NCBI RefSeq assembly: GCF_023278565.1 | Contig: NC_064675.1 | Span: 5,084,001 to 5,148,000, forward strand | DNA length: 64,000 bases | Direction: 5' to 3' | DNA from: Colletotrichum lupini | Lineage: Eukaryota; Ascomycota; Sordariomycetes; Glomerellales; Glomerellaceae | Part shown: positions 1 to 11,367 of the stretch, in pieces | Position numbering within the stretch: position 1 is the first letter of the stretch | How the letters are laid out: every line of letters starts with the position of its first letter | The notes under the pieces: generated by a model | The model's database searches: none | Seen by the model: only the letters and a program-made list of their open reading frames with translations | Told to the model about the DNA's origin: nothing | Translations under genes and position numbers: made by a program

Positions 1-151
1 CGTTTTTGTTTTTCTGCTTTGGTTGCTGGTGGTGCTGGCGTTGGCGCTGGTGCTGCAATGCTGATGGTCCGACCAGAATAGAGTAAGGCGAACGAGGGAG
101 GGAGGCTTTTCAGGAAGGATTGATGGACCGATCCAGCAATAAGCGGTCGGG

Positions 152-177
152 GAGAGATAGAGAGAGAGAGAGAGAGA
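152..177. repeat. GA dinucleotide microsatellite
   Basis: An almost pure GA run of about 26 bases, interrupted once by a T. It reads as CT-rich on the minus strand, which is the usual look of a core promoter or leader in this kind of genome. Confidence 0.9.
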
Positions 178-570
178 TTGTAGGTAAAGGTGAAGCTGAA
201 GAAGCTGGTCCGTGTAGCGAGCAGCAAAGCAGTTGTGGTACTAGTCAGGTGCAGTACGGTAAGGTATCCGTAGAGCAGGCAAAATGCAAGCAAGTAAGTA
301 GCAGCAAATCCGGCAATAACGTAGTCAGGTAGACAGACAGACGGAGCAGGAGCAGCAGCAGCAGGAGCAGGAAGCAGAGACGCGGACCTGCTCTGGCGGT
401 GGTCCAGTCCGGTCCAATTCAACTCACCGAACGGCCAGGAAAGGGAACGTGAGTCGTCTCGCCGTCCCGTGCTAGTGCCACCTCAGTGCCAGCGCGCCAA
501 TGCCAGAATGCCAATGCCAGTGTCAGTGCCGGTGTCAATGCCGCAACCGGATGTCCCTGCTTGGTGGTGC

Positions 571-598
571 TGGACTCTGGACTCTGGACTCTGGATTC
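571..598. repeat. 7-bp tandem repeat (TGGACTC), four units
   Basis: Three exact TGGACTC units are followed by one TGGATTC variant. Just upstream (about 490-540) is a degenerate array of TGCCAR-like hexamers. No gene overlaps it that I can support. Confidence 0.9.
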
Positions 599-1786
599 CG
601 GAGTGCTGTAGTGCCGGTACGGATAGAGTGCAGAGTGCTAGGTGTTGCTGGGCTGCCTCGGGTACAATCTGTTTTACCCTTTCTCTATGTGTCTCTTGGC
701 TTCTTCCCTTAATCACTCGAAAATCCCACTCTGGTTCTGTGCCGTTGACAAGCGCAATAAGACAGAGAGTCAGGCAGAGGAGAACGGGCGGGAGGGGCGT
801 AGAGAAGCGAGTGGTCGTCCGTCTTCCAAGGCAAGGCGAGTGACTGGCTTTAACACCCACGTGCAGCTGGCCTCGTGAAAGAATCGTCTGCCGTAATCAT
901 ACAAGATGACCTAAGACAACAAGCTGGAAAAGTGACAGAAAGCCCCCGGGTTTGGTTTTCTGTGGCGTCCACGGTCCTGGGCGGTTCAGTCAAAAGTCCA
1001 CAATGTTGCGGCAGATGCTTGTCCGAAAAGTGAGGGGCGGTCCTTCGAATGCTTGGAAAATTCCCACTCGTCAAGCGAATCCAATGATGCCGGAGGGCCT
1101 TGTAGGTAACAGTGGGTGGTGGCACGTCACGGACGAGGGAGCGGCGTGGGCGGCGGAGCTGGCGGGCGATGAAGACGAGGGAAAGGACGACGGGACAGAG
1201 GGCAGCACAAGCTCGCTCGGTGCCAAAGTTGAGATGGTTCGCTTTAGTATGAGTATGTTTGATGAACAAGTATTAGAAGAGGAATAAGTTTAGGAATGGG
1301 GACGAGGGATGGAAAACCATAAAGACTGAGGGATAGGAAGAGAGGGCGGGGGAGGGAAAAAAACACAAGTCCACTTTCTGCCTCCAGTCATCGAAAATTT
1401 TGAGATGCATCTGCGTACGGAGTACACAACTTTTGCTACCAAATCTGCCTATTTCTCTCTACTTTATCATACACGGCACCGCCCACCTTTGGCGTCAAGT
1501 AACCTCGTAAAACCCCTTGTTCCCTCTCCAGAAAAACCCTCCCCTCGAATTCCGAACCTCGCGCAGTTATTTGCAGCTTTGGTGGGCGCACAACATGAGT
1601 TGCAAGCTTGACTTACAGCTTCGAAAAGCAAACGCATCACTGATTGGGGGGCTTAATATGCGGCAGTGGCCCTGGAAAACATGGCTGCAAAGTGGGGGGC
1701 ACGCCTGAAGCCCGTACCCTTCACATTCATCGAGCTGTACCTATCTCACTCCTCACTTCATGCTGAAGCTCAGTCTCATCACACAT

Positions 1787-1815
1787 TCACTCACTCACTC
1801 ACTCACTCACTCACT
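1787..1815. repeat. TCAC tetranucleotide microsatellite, about seven units
   Basis: A run of perfect TCAC units in intergenic DNA. Confidence 0.9.
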
Positions 1816-4800
1816 TTATCCACCACCTCACCTGAAGCAGACCTGGAGGGGACATGCACGTGAAGCAGCCAAGCTCTTCAGCTGGACTGGTGGCGGACCC
1901 ACCACGTCAACATTGAGCGGCCCCAATCTCCCGGGGAGAACACCAGCGAAGAAAGGGACAGCATACCTTATCCTGGGATACGTCACATTGCCGCAGCCAA
2001 GGCCGGCAATACAGTGCCTGACCGAAGCCGCTGTTGAGCCATCATCGCCTAGAGTGGCCCGCCGCCCAACGCTTCCCAAACATGCTTGATACTCATTGGG
2101 CAATGCCTCTTATCCGTAGACTCTCCATGTCCGACTTGCCCTACTCGCCATCCGAAACAAACGTTATCGACGCTGTTCTCCTGCCGAACCGCCGGAAGTG
2201 AGACGAGAAAACGGACGAGCAGGTAAAAGATAAGCCAGCTAATAGCTGCCGACGATGAAAAAAACACACATTCCGTCGTCCGCCCACCAACCACCAAAAC
2301 AACGGGGCAAATCCCTGTAGATATCTTTTTTCAAGGCGTAGCATCAGTGGCAACGCAACCTCCTGCTAACTGCCCAGACCCAAGTTGTCATCTACCATGC
2401 TTTACATATCAAGCAAAGAGTAGCGTGTTCTCCAATTGAGGTATATGTGAGCCTCTTCACCAACACCATCGATTCGAACCGCAAAAGCCGGAAATAAGAG
2501 AGTCGGGGTCGTTGCAAACAACCCCGTCAGAGCGACTGAGCAGTTAATGTGCCTCCCTGACATTATCAGGTCTTGCTCACCCGTCTCTGAGCAAAACCAG
2601 GAAGGAAAACATTGGCAAGCTGGCCGTTTGGATCAGGACGATTCTGAGTCAATGAATAAGCGGCGCCTCGTCAGTGCCCTTCCCCAAGTTATCTTTGTCT
2701 ATGCTTAAGCCGTACTTCCGTCTTTACGGAAAGTAGGCTCAAGGTACGAACAGAGACAAGGCCATGGTCTTGACTGGTTGGATAATGTCATTTGCGAACG
2801 CAGCATTGCTGGAATCGTGACGGCAACTCATTGATCCTCATGTTACTTTAGGTAGGTTGTGGTCTCAGTGAATCGTGATTGGCACGATAGCTAGGTGAGC
2901 AACACGCGCAGTTTGTTGACGAGAATTTCGGCGACATGGTCGCTTTCCAGGCTTGCCGGCAACCCCGCATTTGGCGTTCTCTTTGCTGGAATCGAAGAAT
3001 TCCAATCCCATCCAGCTTGCTATGACAGCACAGCGACTTTCTTTAGTCTCCTTCTCGGTCTCGCATGTACCACCAACAAGTCTACACAACTTTGACGACG
3101 CCGCGGGAGAGTCGGAAATCAAGTGAACGAGCTGGCATTATCTGCCAAGATATTAGCAGGGTTCGAGGTCGTTTCCCGTTGTAACCAAGTTACCGGAACA
3201 TATTAGCGATGGGCTGCTCTACATACCTACCTAAGCTCCTGGTACCTTTGGCGGCCGGTCCAGAACACATGCGTACCTGTTATCTTATCGGAAGCTATCG
3301 GCAATCGTAAGGTACCTTAAGTACATGAGCAGCACGTGGTTTATATTAACCACAGCAGCTAGTAGTAAAACTTTCCTTTCGTCCCGAGGCAAGGTAAACT
3401 GAGAAAATAAGTGCACGACCGACCTACGGCTCGGGTTCTGCATCAAAGCTGTGACACTCGCTATCCAGGTATGGGTGAGCGGATGCGATTTGTCTCTGTC
3501 GCATCCAAGATAACGAAGCATTCTCCGTTGAGTTTGACGAATTCGCGATTTGCGTAGCCGAGAAACTGTCAGTCTGCCTCAAAGTGTAGCTCTTGTACGG
3601 ATGGGGTTTGAGACAGCCGGTCACCAGACCACATAATGGAGATCACTTGGCAAGGAGTCGATGAGCGGTAGAGTCGTATCTTGTGGAGGGTACCGAGACA
3701 AGAGAGCGGCATGAGAAGAGCGTTCTCTCTGTACTAGGGCATACTTTGCGATCTTCTTAGATAACTAGAGTCTGTGACGAGGTGTCGCGTGGCTCACCGC
3801 TTGCTACGTTCTTATCTCGTACCCGGGTCGCATGATATGTCATGACGGTACGCAGAATTCCGATTTGCGGGTTGAGCTGCATCAGGCGACCAAGCGAATG
3901 TGTGTCTAGTGGTGCTAGAGCCGCTGCATTGACAAAACGGGGCTAGGGCGTGGAAAACTCGTGAACGTGTTCAGGATCGTAGTATCAGATTGCCATGACG
4001 GATCTGAATGCAGATCTGCCAAAGACTCGCGACCCTGCCAAGACTGCAAAATCAACCGGCTAGAAAGAAGAACATGTGCCTTCCAAACAAAGCGCGGCGA
4101 TGTCAGCTTCGGCCAAGCTTCAGACGAACAGTGCTGGTCCCACTGACGGGTCAGAATCCGGACCGATCATGGCGGAAGATTTGCAGCGCTTGCCTCTTAA
4201 GCAGCTACCTACCAGCCGCACGGCTTTCTTGGAGCTCTCGAAAGAGCTGTGGCGAGGATCCTCAGAAAGAAAGGATCCTGAAGACAGATTCGATTGTCAC
4301 CGTGTCTCTCGTAGACGTGGAGCGTGAGTGCTAGCCCCGCCAAAACCTCCGAATTCGGGTTTCAGAGAATGTTCCCCGTCTAAGGTTGTTCGGATGCAGC
4401 CACGGCAAAGAGCGAGGGGGAGAGAAAAAGACGGGGTTCGGCCGCCAACATGGCATTCTCCTCCGACAGGCAAAAGTCGGATCGAATGCCGTCTGCGGGG
4501 AGGCTGGGACACCAAAGACATGCTCCATGTCAGCTTTGGCACGAGGAAAGGTATCTAAGAGCAGCAACCGACCCAGGTGCTTGCCTCGCACCCAACCACA
4601 TGTTCCTTGACCGAAATCGATCAGAAACAGAAACGTCCTGCCAAATCTGAGCTTGGCATATCCGTACCTTATTTGACCTTGTATCTTGACGAGTCAGTTC
4701 GCTCCCGCCAGTTTCGAGTGCAGTTGTTTCCCTGAGTCGGACAATCGGCAACTTATTCCCAACAACGACTTCAGATGGAGAAGAGACAAAAGTATCCGCA

Positions 4801-6187
4801 ACGCAAGTGGTCCCAGGAAGGACTGTGGGAATGCTCTGACAGGCTCGAGAGACGGCGCCGCGGCCGTGCAGACAGTGAGCGGAAAGACGCCTTGAACGTC
4901 CCGGCGAGGGCGATGGCGGTTGGAGAAGTGAGGAGCAAGTTCCTCCAATGAGCGATGATAGAAACGGCGAAGCCGTGCTGCAACTTGCTAGTCGGTTCAG
5001 ATACACCACACCAAGTGCGTTCAAGAGTTCAAGGGTCCAGCCAACACGCTAGCGAGCTAGAGACTGTTGGGTACCGCTCAGGATTCGTCCTGCAGATCTG
5101 GTGTTCAGGTCCCTGCTTATTGTAGACCCTCAAGAGGCGGAGGACCCTGCGATATGTTGCTGATTGCAGCAGGACATAGTGTGTCTTTTTCGGAGCATGA
5201 ACGAGGTATGGTCGACGAGCCGTGTTGTGCCTGACGTACCATGACCTGGCGGTGATGATAAGGCAGATAGATTGCTTCTGGGAATTTGTCTCGTCGGATT
5301 GCACGTCAGTTGACTGAAAGAATGGCGGGATAAGGGATGGTGATGGTGCCACGAAAAGGAAGAAGGTGACTTGGACAAGTGCTCATGTCATGCTCTCGCT
5401 CCCGCCTCTTGGGGATCTTGGGGGGGCAAGTGCGGTGTCAGTCAGCAGCGGTCTGAATGGCTGTGTAAAGTGGAGCCAGGATCTTCTGTGATCCATTTTT
5501 ATTCACCAGCAGCCGTAACGATTGGAGAGGGTAACATCGAGGAAGGAGAGGGCTTTCCTGTCTGCACTCCGGGCGGACCCCTCCTTCTTCCCCCCTCGTC
5601 CTTCCCCCACCTGCCCGCTCTTTGCGCCGGACCACGGGCCCCGCACGATGCACCATGTGGATACCTCACGGCAGAGGTATCTTTCTTGCGTTTCGGCCGC
5701 TACTGTCGACTTCTCTGAGTTCCCATGTCTTGCCTCGTTTTTTGTTTGCCTCCTCTGGTCTGGCCTGGCCCTCACTGTGCCTCTTTGCTCGTACTGGCGG
5801 TGGCTTCTGCTTCCAGACTCTTTTCCGCCGCTATGCCTTTCCCCCAGCTATACAGAGCTATTGGATCCGGCTAGAAAGGCAGGTGAGAATATCCCAGCCA
5901 GCTCCATTCGATTCGGCGGGGACTTTGTTTCCCAAGTCTTGGCTCCAAGCAGCCGAAATCCCGAACAGCCTGCTGTATGTGCATAGCAAAGCAAGGTAGA
6001 GAGACACGAGAACATCGCCAGTGGCCATCTTCAGACCCTTGGCCCTGGAGGCATTTACGAGCACTGTCGACCGTCAGACTGACCCGTTGGTGTGAGTGAT
6101 GGGCATTATGTATGGCGAACCCGGGACCCATCGGTGTCCATCGATAAGGAGGGTCCTTGTTTCGCCGACACAAAGGGGATGGATGGT

Positions 6188-6214
6188 GGGATGGGATGGG
6201 ATGGGATTGGGGGG
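6188..6214 (+). promoter_or_regulatory. G-quadruplex candidate upstream of the F-box gene
   Basis: Five G-tracts (GGG four times, then GGGGGG) are separated by 2-3-nt loops (AT, AT, AT, ATT). This satisfies the usual four-tract rule for an intramolecular G-quadruplex with very short loops. It lies about 915 bp upstream of the F-box/LRR start codon, on that gene's coding strand. Any role in transcription is inference. Confidence 0.5.
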
Positions 6215-6239
6215 TGTGAGGGCCGTTTTGTGCTTCCGT

Positions 6240-7128
6240 CCAGAGCGCGCTTTAAGCTTCTACTTACTCCCCTTACCCGGCCTTCGGTGCGGTCTACCAC
6301 AGTAAGGTATTGTGTCGGTCGTTCCATGTGTGAGTGGTTTTGTCTCCGCTCGACTCGACAACTTTTCTCTTGTTCTTTCTCTTTTAGCCCCCCCATCCGC
6401 CGACCTCTTCTCTTCTTCTTCAACTGCCACCCTCTCACCATCCCCTCTCTCACTCTTCGCAGCCTTGTTCGTGTCCCAGACACATCCTGCTCGTGTGACC
6501 TTCCACACAGGAATCAGAGGCCATGATATCTTGAGTCTTCGGTGTGCCATGTGCTCCGCCCCAACCCGTAAGGACCCCTTCCTCCAGCCTTCTGAGGCTC
6601 CACACCCCGCTACCTGCACCGGCTGACCTCCATTATCGATAGCCGGCTCACACCCGTTCAGATAGCAGATCTCCACCAAAAATCCCTGGACCCTGGCCAC
6701 CCCTCCATCCTGACCCCCCTTCTCAGAGAGCCGACAGCCTTCAAGACCATAAACTCTCCCCGATTACTCGCGCTTCATGTCTCATCCGTCTTCCTAGAGA
6801 CTTGGCCTGTCTTTCGTCTGTTTCTCTGTGTGCCTGCGATCATCTCTTGCGACGTCGAATATGAATAAGGACCATCCGCCGACCGTTCCGAGCCTTTTCT
6901 CAACTCACCGGGACTAAGACGTGGACCACCGAGCTCAGCTTCACTGCCCCGCGCTACCTAACCTCGCCAACAAAGACGATACTGGGAGAAATTGCGCAAC
7001 TTTGAGAAAACGGACTCGGTCACAGTTTGACTGTGGCAAAAAATTACAGCATTATTCGACGTCTTCTGTTCCTTGTCTAGAGGCGTTTTGTCCTTCAACC
7101 AGCTATCTCACTTGGTCAAGTCTTCGCT
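6240..7128 (+). promoter_or_regulatory. CT-rich promoter/leader of the F-box/LRR gene, with a uORF
   Basis: The stretch is strongly pyrimidine-biased on the plus strand, typical of promoter and 5' leader in filamentous ascomycetes. An upstream ATG at 6861 opens an 18-codon frame that closes at 6915-6917, 211 nt before the main start. If the transcript starts upstream of 6861, this uORF could dampen translation. No transcription start can be fixed from sequence. Confidence 0.5.
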
Positions 7129-9189
7129 ATGGCTGACATCGAAATCCCCGCCGGTCCGGCTCCTATGGAAGTCGTTGATGAGCAAGGCCCAGGCCTTTCA
7201 AATCCCTCAGGAAAAGCCAAAGGCCGGCACCGCGTGCTCTGTGGTGTGCAACGAATGTCGTCCACGCCTTCGTTGGCGAGGAGTGGCCGCACTAGATCAC
7301 ACAGCAATCCCCAACGTCCGAGGGGGAACGTTTCCTGCGTGAGCTTGGCAGGACCCTCAACCGCGGGGACCTCGTTCACTGGCGACTCTTATTTCCCCGC
7401 AGGCGCAACAGCATCAGGCTATGCCAGTGCCTCATCTTCCGTTCCAGGAACACCATCTAGCGAAATCATTCAGTTCGTAGGCATTGATGGCCGACTTGCT
7501 ATTCGCCGGGTCGACAATGTCTTCCCTACTACGCAATCACCGGGAGCCCAAACCATTGGACTCCCATCCGATTTAAGGACGACGAATAAAGCCCAGGTTG
7601 CCAACCCCGCGGTTCCCAAGCGTGGCTTCAACTTCTGGGAGAACATGCCACACGAGATGCGCGTGCACATCTTCTCCTATCTATCACCCAAACAGCTTGT
7701 ACGAGCTTCACGAGTTAGCAAGACTTTCCACAAGATCTGCTTTGATGGGCAGCTTTGGACGTCTTTTGACGCCACGGAATTCTACCAAATCATCCCTGCC
7801 GAATCTCTTGCAAGAATCATCGTAGCCGCTGGGCCCTTCATCAAGGACCTCAACCTCAGGGGCTGCGTTCAGGTCGAACACTATAAGAGGGCCGAGGTAG
7901 TCGTCAAGGCCTGCAAGAACTTAGTCAACGCGACGCTCGAGGGATGCCGCAACTTCCAGCGCAACACGTTACACAGCCTGTTGAGAACGAACGATAAGCT
8001 CGCTCAGCTCAATTTGACTGGTTTGACAGCGGTTACCAACATGTCGTGCAAAATCATTGCCGAGTCATGTCCGCAGCTGGAGATGTTCAACGTCTCATGG
8101 TGCGTACATATGGACGCGAGAGGTATCAAGGCAGTAATCGAAGGGTGTCCGAGGTTGAAGGATTTGAGAGCGGGAGAGGTCAGAGGATTCGACAATCTCG
8201 AGGTCGCCGAAACGATATACAAGACGAACAGGCTGGAAAGACTGGTTCTGAACGGCTGTGCCGAGCTCAACGACCGCGCGCTCAAGGTCATGGTTCACGG
8301 CGAAGACCCCGAAATCGATATCCTCACCGACCGACCGATCGTTCCCCCGAGGAAATGGCGTCATCTCGACCTCAGCCGCTGCGCCCGTCTGACTTCCCAG
8401 GGCGTCAAGGCTCTGGGATACAACGTCCCGGAACTCCAGGGCCTGCGCCTGTCCGGCTGCACCGCCCTCACGGACGCCGCGCTGGAGCCAATCTTCGCAT
8501 CGACTCCGCGCCTCACACACATTGAGCTCGAAGACCTCTCCGACCTCACAAACGCCCTCTTCTCAGAACACCTGGCCAAGGCACCCTGCGCGCCGTGGCT
8601 GGAGCACCTCTCCATCAGCTACTGCGAGAACCTCGGCGACAGCGGCGTCCTCCCCATCGTCAAGAACTGCGTCAGCCTCCGGGCTATCGATCTCGACAAC
8701 ACCCGCATCAGCGACCTTGTCCTCGCCGAGGCGGCCTTCATGGTCAGCAACCGCTCCCAGAGCAACGCCGTCAAGCCAAAACCCAAGGTCGGCCTGCACA
8801 TGGTCGTCTACGACTGCCAAAACGTCACCTGGACCGGCATCCGCGAGGTCCTCTTCCGCAACGCGCAGTCCAAGCCGTCCATGGCCGAGATTGGCAAGTT
8901 CGCCTACGCGTCCGAGGCCATTGGCCTCAAGTGCTTCTACAAGTTCCAGATGACCGTCGACGAGCACATGAAGCGCGTGCTCCGCGGGGACCTCGCTGCC
9001 GCCAACCGCCTCGAGCACCGGTGGGCCGACTACATGCAGGCGAGCGAGGAAGCCGGGACCACGGGCGCCGGTCACCGCCGGCGCAGACGAAGAGCGAGGG
9101 AGGCGCAAATGTTGCATGCCGACGAGGAGGAGGGCGGTAACGGCGGTCGGAGGCGGGGTCGAACCGTCGGGGCATGCACGATTATGTAG
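7129..9189 (+). CDS. F-box / leucine-rich repeat protein with C-terminal CaaX box
   Basis: Predicted substrate receptor of an SCF (Skp1-Cullin-F-box) ubiquitin ligase, 686 residues, no intron needed. Residues 1-165 are low-complexity and Ser/Pro-rich. The F-box is near 168-215, starting FNFWENMPHEMRVHIFSYL and followed by the Leu/Val-rich helix that would bind Skp1. From about 235 to 540 there are cysteine-containing LRRs of the Grr1/FBXL type, recognisable by recurring L.L.GC and L.LS.C units. A basic tail follows, with an RRRRRR-like run near 645. The last four residues are CTIM, a good CaaX prenylation signal with the cysteine at 683, so the protein may be membrane-anchored as human FBXL2 is. 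The ATG at 7129 has a good context and precedes all conserved sequence. The family call is firm; the substrate is unknown. Confidence 0.9.
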   Translation: MADIEIPAGPAPMEVVDEQGPGLSNPSGKAKGRHRVLCGVQRMSSTPSLARSGRTRSHSNPQRPRGNVSCVSLAGPSTAGTSFTGDSYFPAGATASGYASASSSVPGTPSSEIIQFVGIDGRLAIRRVDNVFPTTQSPGAQTIGLPSDLRTTNKAQVANPAVPKRGFNFWENMPHEMRVHIFSYLSPKQLVRASRVSKTFHKICFDGQLWTSFDATEFYQIIPAESLARIIVAAGPFIKDLNLRGCVQVEHYKRAEVVVKACKNLVNATLEGCRNFQRNTLHSLLRTNDKLAQLNLTGLTAVTNMSCKIIAESCPQLEMFNVSWCVHMDARGIKAVIEGCPRLKDLRAGEVRGFDNLEVAETIYKTNRLERLVLNGCAELNDRALKVMVHGEDPEIDILTDRPIVPPRKWRHLDLSRCARLTSQGVKALGYNVPELQGLRLSGCTALTDAALEPIFASTPRLTHIELEDLSDLTNALFSEHLAKAPCAPWLEHLSISYCENLGDSGVLPIVKNCVSLRAIDLDNTRISDLVLAEAAFMVSNRSQSNAVKPKPKVGLHMVVYDCQNVTWTGIREVLFRNAQSKPSMAEIGKFAYASEAIGLKCFYKFQMTVDEHMKRVLRGDLAAANRLEHRWADYMQASEEAGTTGAGHRRRRRRAREAQMLHADEEEGGNGGRRRGRTVGACTIM

Positions 9190-9841
9190 TGGGAGACAAT
9201 TCTTCAGCTCGTGATCGTGTAAGTGAGACTTCAGGGTCTCACTTGGGGAAGAAGTCTGTCTTTCCAGCCACATTCTTTCCGACGATTTCTTCGTCACATG
9301 GGTCACATATTTACTTGGCGTTCAGGAGCCATCACACACACACACACAAGAGACAGCAAACACTCTTAACTTCCATTACTAGATCTGGGATGCAGCATCA
9401 TCTTCAAGCCCGTGGAACGGAATTGAAACCCGGCGTCTCGCATCAGCAAAGGCGCTTTTATGCAGCATATTCTGTACTTATTTTTTTTATTTTACAGCTG
9501 GAGTATTAGATGGGAATCTGGGTTCGGAGGAGATATTGACCTATTCCAAGGGGGTCTTTGGATGTGGAATCGAGGAATTTACCTCTTGTACTTACGTGAA
9601 GGAGAAGCACTCTCTCTTAACTCCACTTCAAGGTTGGATACATAGGCTACTTCAATTGCACACTCACCACACATTTCCTCAGTACAAATGTCATCGGAGC
9701 CATAACCTCGTTTAGCTTTTCACGCAGTAGTGTGAACATAGACTGAATATCGAAAGCTACCCTTTTGGTATTATTCTCGAAAAAGTTCAGAGGCTAATCC
9801 ACCCAGTAATTAGGTCGGACACTTTACCGGTCGCCGTGCTT
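9190..9841. other. Convergent intergenic region, F-box gene and IWR1 3' ends
   Basis: AT-richer 3' flanking DNA between two genes transcribed toward each other. It contains a short CA run (about 9335-9348) and an A/T-rich stretch near 9480-9495. No gene is seen. Confidence 0.7.
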
Positions 9842-11367
9842 TTACATGTCGCCGTGCTGGCGAATGTAACGCCGAATCTTGTCCTGAAAGACGTCGTCCT
9901 CGTCCCGCCGCTCATCACCCTCCATGACGTACATATCGTCGTCCTCGTCCTCGTACGGATCGCGGGTGTCAAACTCCTCCTCGTCCGAGGCATTGGCGTT
10001 GCGGAACAAGTAGGCGTGGCGATCGTACTCGTCCTCGGAATCGACCTCATCTTCGGGGTAATCCGCCGTGTAGTGATTCTCGGCTATGCGCACATTCATG
10101 TCAGTAAATGAGTAGCAGAGCTTTGTTCGGTCCACAGACTTACCATTCTCGTCTTCATCATCGTCAAGATCCGAATCGTCGTCCTCGTTACCGTAAAACA
10201 GTTCCAAATCCTCTTGCGAATCGAACCTGAGCACACCAATCTGCTCGGGCGGAATCTCCGCCAGCACCGGTTTCGAAGGCGCGAGCTCGTACACCTCAAT
10301 AACGTAGTCGTCGTCGCTCTCGTCGTCGTCTTCGCTTGCCTCCGTCATGGCTTCGTCGCCGCCATTGAGTTTCTTGACCATTTCCGGGTGGCGCTCGGCA
10401 AAGCGTTTGGCTGGCGCCTTGGGCTTAAAGCGTGAAGGCGACGCAACGGCGGACGGCGAGCGCGGCGGCTGCTGCGGCTGCTGCTTCTCCATAGCCTGGA
10501 GATTCAGCCCGATCTCGTGGAGAACCCATTGGTCCATGTCGGCCGCGATCTTGCTCATATCCTGCGTGGGAGCTGCGCCGGGCATGGGCTTGCGCTGCGG
10601 CTCTCCGCTAGGCGTCTCCGGCCCTGTCGTCGCCTCGGAGGCTGCACGCGAGGGAGGGGGGCGTTTGGCAAGTGGCTTCTTAGGCGCCGGCTTGTGGTCC
10701 TCCTTCATCTCAACATCAGCTGGCAGACCCTCCGTGGTCATCGTCGTCGGTGTGGTGCCGCCAGACGCCGTGGCGACCCGGCGTGCGCTCTTCTTCTTCC
10801 CCCGCTCCACGAACACGGCTGTCCCGTAGCGTCCCCGCTTAGAGACACCACCGGCCTTGAGTATAGTGCTGCCCCCAGGCGAACTCATGGCCGACCTGGA
10901 CATGTGGAATCGTCTCGGCTCGGTGGCGGGGTTCTGAGGGCGTTGCGGATCGGAGGCGGTCTGCGGCAGGGGCTTCTGTGCATCGAGCTGGGTCCGTGGC
11001 AGCGGCGCCACTGCCGGTGCCTTTCCTGTCGGAAGAGCATGGCTGCTCGAGTGAGGTGGGCGATGCGGGCTCGAGGTCTCGTCACCGGGCTTCGACGTCT
11101 GGATGACCGGTATGGAGGGTTGCGATGGGTGCTGTGCTGCGGCGGCAGCGGCAGCGGATCTTGCGCTGGCTTTGGCGAGGCGCCTCTGGTAGACCCAGCT
11201 GCTGCCGGCTAGATGTCGTTTGGATCCCGGCTCGAGTTCTGTCTCCTATTAATTTGTCCGTCCGTTGATTGTAAAAAGGGAAGAGCGGTCGTACGAAGGT
11301 AGGTGACCGGAGCATCTTCATCGCCCCGCTTCCTCTTGATGTGGATCAGTTGAGGAGGGGCAGACAT
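9842..11367 (-). CDS. IWR1: RNA polymerase II nuclear import factor Iwr1
   Basis: Iwr1 binds assembled RNA polymerase II in the cytoplasm and brings it into the nucleus. I read three exons: 11367-11295, 11238-10144 and 10083-9842, giving 469 residues. Exon 1 encodes a conserved Iwr1-like N-terminus (MSAPPQLIHIKRKRGDEDAP), which explains the start far upstream of the longest uninterrupted frame. Intron 1 (11294-11239, 56 bp) starts GTACGA and ends ACAG; its donor is weak and was chosen because it keeps the frame. Intron 2 (10143-10084, 60 bp) has GTAAGT, CTGAC and ATAG. The middle is disordered and Pro/Ser/Lys-rich. The acidic Iwr1 domain lies near 365-425 and carries the diagnostic DYPEDE motif, split from the upstream acidic run by intron 2. 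The C-terminus is strongly acidic. Identity is confident; the exon 1 junction moderately so. Confidence 0.88.

Larger units (their letters stand above)
1..6240. other. Long intergenic region, no supportable gene
   Basis: No open frame here has a recognisable domain or convincing coding character; the open stretches are short and overlap on both strands. The first 900 bases are rich in simple repeats: a GA run (152-177), TGCCAR-like repeats (about 490-540) and a 7-bp repeat (571-598). A TCAC tetranucleotide run lies at 1787-1815. Read on the minus strand, the first kilobase is pyrimidine-rich, like the leaders of other genes here, so it could be the promoter or leader of a minus-strand gene beyond the left edge. 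That is inference only. I see nothing else in 2,300-6,000. Confidence 0.55.

Noticed and set aside
483..860. Minus-strand frame with a hydrophobic stretch resembling a signal peptide (PPVLLCLTLCLIALVNG)
   Set aside because: The rest of the frame is translated simple repeat, and the start lies far before the hydrophobic stretch. Probably chance.
8563..9306. Open frame of 247 codons on the minus strand opposite the F-box gene
   Set aside because: Val/Asp/Ala-rich shadow of a GC-rich 3' coding region.
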